Below, piece after piece: positions 7,159 through 9,422 of a stretch of DNA of 9,422 bases. Position numbers and translations under genes: made by a program. This DNA comes from Holosporaceae bacterium UBA5542 (GTDB lineage Bacteria; Pseudomonadota; Alphaproteobacteria; UBA7879; UBA5542). Under the pieces are notes generated by a model. It made no database searches and had not been told where the DNA came from. It was given only the letters and a program-made list of their open reading frames with translations. The stretch's first letter is position 1. Every line of letters starts with the position of its first letter. Location: assembly GCA_002426825.1 (NCBI GenBank), contig DINK01000032.1:18815-28236 (forward strand). The letters are read 5' to 3'.

Positions 7159-7941
7159 ATGTGGCGTCTTTTAAACTATCGAAGTGTTGTTGCTGTTACG
7201 GGCAAGGATCGACATTCTTTTTTGGAAGGGTTGATCACCCAGGCCGTGCCTACAGTTGATGAAGGTCCAAAATATGGCCTGATGTTAACAGCAAAAGGAC
7301 GTTTTATGTGGGACTTCTTTTTGGTTCCACAAGAAGATACCATTTTATTGACCCCAGCCCACGAAGGTGTGATGGAATTTATAAAGAAACTGTCCATGTA
7401 TCGGTTGCAAAGCGATGTGACGTTGACACATTTAGAAAATTATGTGGTGGCCGTATCTCTTAAGGCGTCGGATGTCTTGAAAGGGAATATGTTCAAAGAT
7501 CCTCGACACCCTGAATTAGGTTTTGTTTATGTTGGCCCCAAAAACCAAATAGAGGAAACGGAAGACAGCTTGCTTTATGAAGATCAGCGCTTTTTATTAA
7601 ATGTGCCTGAAGGCCCCCTTGATTTAGACCAAGAAAAAACTATTCCACTAGAAGCTCAGATGGATCGACTGAATGCCATTAGCTGGACGAAAGGATGCTA
7701 TTTAGGCCAAGAATTGACGGCTCGCACAAAACATACAGGCGTTGTCCGAAAAAACTTATATAGCTTTGAGGCGAAAGGCCCAGTTGAAGTTGGGCAAGAT
7801 GTTTTGGTGGAAGAGGAAAAAGTGGGCACTATAAAAAGTGTGTACAGAGGAGGAACCAAAGGGTTCTTGTTATTGAAAGATATATGCCCAACGGAAGATT
7901 TATTTGCGGGCAATAGCCAGCTTTCTATTCGGGTGTTGTAA
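7159..7941 (+). CDS. ygfZ: YgfZ/GcvT-domain folate-binding protein (Fe-S cluster maintenance)
   Basis: Bacterial homologue of YgfZ and mitochondrial IBA57, a folate-binding protein that supports maturation or repair of certain Fe-S enzymes in the cytoplasm. The signature KGCYLGQELTARTKHTGVVR is present with the key Cys at residue 180. The N-terminal strand RSVVAVTGKDRHSFLEGLIT matches the family start. I prefer ATG 7159 (260 residues): MWRLLNYRSV begins where family members begin, with GGAG 11 nt upstream. The in-frame ATG at 7120 would add 13 residues, has no ribosome binding site, and sits in the palindrome ATGCAT that also holds the GT9 start codon. The 33-nt gap to the GT9 start is too short for two separate promoters, so at least one must lie inside the other gene. 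The last 17 nt overlap the SGNH-like gene tail to tail. Confidence 0.93.
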   Translation: MWRLLNYRSVVAVTGKDRHSFLEGLITQAVPTVDEGPKYGLMLTAKGRFMWDFFLVPQEDTILLTPAHEGVMEFIKKLSMYRLQSDVTLTHLENYVVAVSLKASDVLKGNMFKDPRHPELGFVYVGPKNQIEETEDSLLYEDQRFLLNVPEGPLDLDQEKTIPLEAQMDRLNAISWTKGCYLGQELTARTKHTGVVRKNLYSFEAKGPVEVGQDVLVEEEKVGTIKSVYRGGTKGFLLLKDICPTEDLFAGNSQLSIRVL

Positions 7942-9091
7942 GCACGTCGTAAACTTGACGGGCAAGGCTTTCGTAATACCAGGGTTTGAAATGGATAAAG
8001 TCGTGGGCGTAATCTGCTTCTTCTGCGGGAACGTCAATCACACGAACCCAGGCAGGGGGGGTAAATGCTTCTTTGAACCGGTGGGCGCGCTCTTTTAATT
8101 TTTTATTGGGATCATTGTTGAAGGGAAAATGTAGAAAAACAATTTTTGCTTTTGGATAGCGTGATTTTGTTTCGTCGAATATTCTGTAAAAATTTTCAAC
8201 ACAAACTTGAACGTCTGGTTTTTCCTCTTCCAAAATAAAATAGTTGTTAAACTGTCCCTTTACATCTTCTGGGCGAAGGAACATGTATTTTTTTGAATCA
8301 GACTTAAAGCGTGAAAGACGAAATTTGATATCTGCATAATCATCGAACAATATAAGATTGTAATCTTTGTTCCTTAGGCGATCTTCGATGCTTGTTTTTG
8401 GTTCAATTTTAGAAGGAGGGTATTCCCAAGCAATGCGAGACCCATCTGTAAAAGCATTGCCCAGCCCCCCTCCTAAAATTTGAAAGTCTGTGACGTCTGA
8501 TTTTTTAACAAAAGCGGTGATATCTTTCCACGTTAGACAAAAATTTCCTAAAAAAACAGCATCTAAAAGATAATCAGATCGGCACATTTTAATATGAAAT
8601 GTATGCTCTAAATCCATTTGATGATTTAGCGCAACCTTAAGAGCAGTCAGAATGCGGGGAGACAGACAAGATCCAAAAGAGCCAACCTTCAATTTTGGAG
8701 CCTCAAACTGATCAAGGCCGACATCATGCTTCATAAGCATAAGGGGATATGGCTTTAACGCAAGCAGAGAAAAAAGAGGTTCTAATTTTTCTTGTGCGGC
8801 ATCTTTGTAAGTAAAATCGCCAATACTGAGGATGTGGTAAGCAGAAATACACCTTTCCACTGTTTTTGGGTGATCATGTTCTTTTCTTAAAAGATCAAGA
8901 TTCCAATCAAGCTCTGTTTGATCATTCGTAATTTGATCTTCAGGCACGTTTGTTTCAAGGGCAATCACTTCTGTTACTGTTTTTTGAAAAGCTTTGTTTC
9001 TTGTGATTTGTGCAATTTTTAGGGCCCATCTTAGGTGCCAAAATTTTTCGAAAGAGTTCACTTCTTTTTTGCCAGACAAGATGAGGTGCAC
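7925..9091 (-). CDS. SGNH-hydrolase-like protein, body of a probably frame-broken gene
   Basis: This open frame gives 388 residues from a GTG at 9091; an in-frame TAA lies four codons upstream (9101-9103). I do not recognise it with certainty. GSFGSCLS (137-144) resembles the nucleophile block of SGNH-like proteins with a GSC motif. GGGLGNAF (207-214) could be the Gly block, and HDFIHFKPWYYESLA (363-377) fits the catalytic DxxH block (Asp364, His367). Hydrophobic strands LILFDDY and KIVFLHFPF lie between. Such proteins often act as esterases or acyltransferases on glycans; that role is inference. The GTG start is doubtful because the frame next to it carries a signal peptide and joins smoothly to this one if the frame shifts by -1 at the A6 run (9097-9102). 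The stop (TAG, 7925-7927) lies inside ygfZ. Confidence 0.7.
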   Translation of the reverse strand: MHLILSGKKEVNSFEKFWHLRWALKIAQITRNKAFQKTVTEVIALETNVPEDQITNDQTELDWNLDLLRKEHDHPKTVERCISAYHILSIGDFTYKDAAQEKLEPLFSLLALKPYPLMLMKHDVGLDQFEAPKLKVGSFGSCLSPRILTALKVALNHQMDLEHTFHIKMCRSDYLLDAVFLGNFCLTWKDITAFVKKSDVTDFQILGGGLGNAFTDGSRIAWEYPPSKIEPKTSIEDRLRNKDYNLILFDDYADIKFRLSRFKSDSKKYMFLRPEDVKGQFNNYFILEEEKPDVQVCVENFYRIFDETKSRYPKAKIVFLHFPFNNDPNKKLKERAHRFKEAFTPPAWVRVIDVPAEEADYAHDFIHFKPWYYESLARQVYDVLTTPE

Positions 9092-9207
9092 CTGTCTTTT
9101 TTATGGAGGTTGATTCTTGTCACGTCTTGCCACTCAGCTGAAATGGTGACGAGAATCGATTGGCATGCTATTGAGAGCAATAAAAACAAAGGAAGAAAAA
9201 TTTTCAT
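9058..9207 (-). CDS. Short ORF with signal peptide, likely the displaced N-terminus of the SGNH-like gene
   Basis: ATG 9207 opens a 49-residue frame beginning MKIFLPLFLLLSIACQSILV, a Sec-type signal peptide with possible cleavage after TISA (24) before EWQDVTRINLHKK. A Cys at 15 gives a poor lipobox (SIAC), so a lipoprotein is less likely. After the A6 run this frame becomes a Cys- and Lys-rich tail (RCTSSCLAKKK) and stops at 9058, overlapping the start of the 388-residue frame. A -1 shift at the A6 run would give ...INLHKKRQVHLILSGKKEV..., joining the signal peptide to the SGNH-like body as one protein of about 427 residues. It starts 36 nt after the response-regulator stop on the same strand, compatible with an operon. 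As an independent gene it is unconvincing. Confidence 0.55.
   Translation of the reverse strand: MKIFLPLFLLLSIACQSILVTISAEWQDVTRINLHKKDRCTSSCLAKKK
9097..9102 (-). other. A6 run at the frame switch in the SGNH-like gene
   Basis: The minus strand reads CCAT-AAAAAA-GACAGG. Upstream coding is in the frame CAT AAA AAA GAC; downstream coding is in the frame AAA AGA CAG GTG. One extra A (A7), or a -1 slip on the run, would join them. It could be a sequencing or assembly indel, a true inactivating mutation, or slippage-mediated recoding; the sequence alone cannot decide. Confidence 0.5.
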
Positions 9208-9243
9208 TTTTCTTTAAGAATATCATTTATCCAATTGAAATGA

Positions 9244-9422
9244 CTACATGTTTGGCAGGCATATAGTCGACCAATAATTGACAGAATCTGCGATTTGAGA
9301 TCGAAATTGCTTATGGTCGAATGTTTTTTTGATATAACCGCTTGCGAAGTTTTTATATGAGTCGATGAGATCTTTTTTATCAACGCTGTTTGAGAGGATA
9401 ATAATAGGAATATCTTGCAAAG
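9244..9422 (-). CDS. Response-regulator receiver domain (partial, N-terminus outside window)
   Basis: The last 58 residues of a CheY-like receiver are visible, ending at TAG (9244-9246). IPIIILSNSVDKKDLIDSY matches the beta-4/alpha-4 region with the conserved Ser/Thr-type switch position (LSNS). SGYIKKTFDHKQF matches beta-5 with the invariant Lys. The usual Lys-Pro is Lys-Thr here (IKKTF). The tail IADSVNYWSTICLPNM resembles the ending of Rcp1-type single-domain regulators (YW...P), so no output domain follows. The phospho-acceptor Asp lies beyond the edge. Regulators of this type normally relay phosphate from a histidine kinase, which is not in the window. Confidence 0.85.
   Translation of the reverse strand, partial: LQDIPIIILSNSVDKKDLIDSYKNFASGYIKKTFDHKQFRSQIADSVNYWSTICLPNM

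Noticed and set aside
9097..9102. Classic dnaX-type -1 slippery heptamer A AAA AAG
   Set aside because: AAAAAAG is present, but in the frame translated from ATG 9207 the codons are AAA AAA G preceded by T, so the P-site tRNA would mismatch after a -1 slip. I also did not find a clear stimulatory stem. An indel is the simpler explanation.

Overview
The window looks like chromosomal DNA from a Gram-negative, fairly AT-rich alphaproteobacterium. The support is a GT9 (heptosyltransferase-type) gene implying LPS, Sec signal peptides, and compact housekeeping genes typical of that class (CorC/HlyC-type CNNM protein, ComF, GrxC, GpsA, YgfZ). A host-associated lineage such as Holosporales would fit the base composition and the secreted patatin, but that is inference; no rRNA or other phylogenetic marker is present. 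I see no tRNA, rRNA, CRISPR array, insertion sequence or phage gene.

Layout. 1-826 (-): N-terminal 275 residues of a TviB/WbpA-type nucleotide-sugar dehydrogenase, cut by the window edge. 924-2381 (-): a Sec-exported patatin-like phospholipase with an unusual cysteine-rich insert. Divergent from it, 2465-2749 (+): a small exported protein of unknown function; the two appear to share a back-to-back promoter with a common -10 box. 2750-2894: a short non-coding stretch with a bulged hairpin. 5169 down to 2895 (-): a tight three-gene operon, CNNM/CBS protein - comF - grxC (2-nt gap, then an ATGA overlap). 5238-6206 (+): gpsA, divergent from that operon. 6199-7125 (-): GT9 glycosyltransferase, overlapping the 3' end of gpsA tail to tail. 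7159-7941 (+): ygfZ, divergent from the glycosyltransferase and overlapping the next gene tail to tail. 7925-9207 (-): a probable exported SGNH-like protein whose signal peptide lies in a different frame from its body, with the switch at an A6 run. 9244-9422 (-): C-terminal half of a CheY-type receiver, cut by the window edge.

How the genes relate. The window mixes envelope functions (nucleotide-sugar dehydrogenase, GT9 transferase, CNNM membrane protein, GpsA for phospholipid precursor supply) with redox and Fe-S maintenance (GrxC, YgfZ) and exported proteins of uncertain role (patatin, the 94-residue protein, the SGNH-like protein). It is not one pathway. I found no clear new multi-gene system. 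The best leads are the secreted Cys-rich patatin with its divergent small exported partner, and the frame break in the SGNH-like gene.
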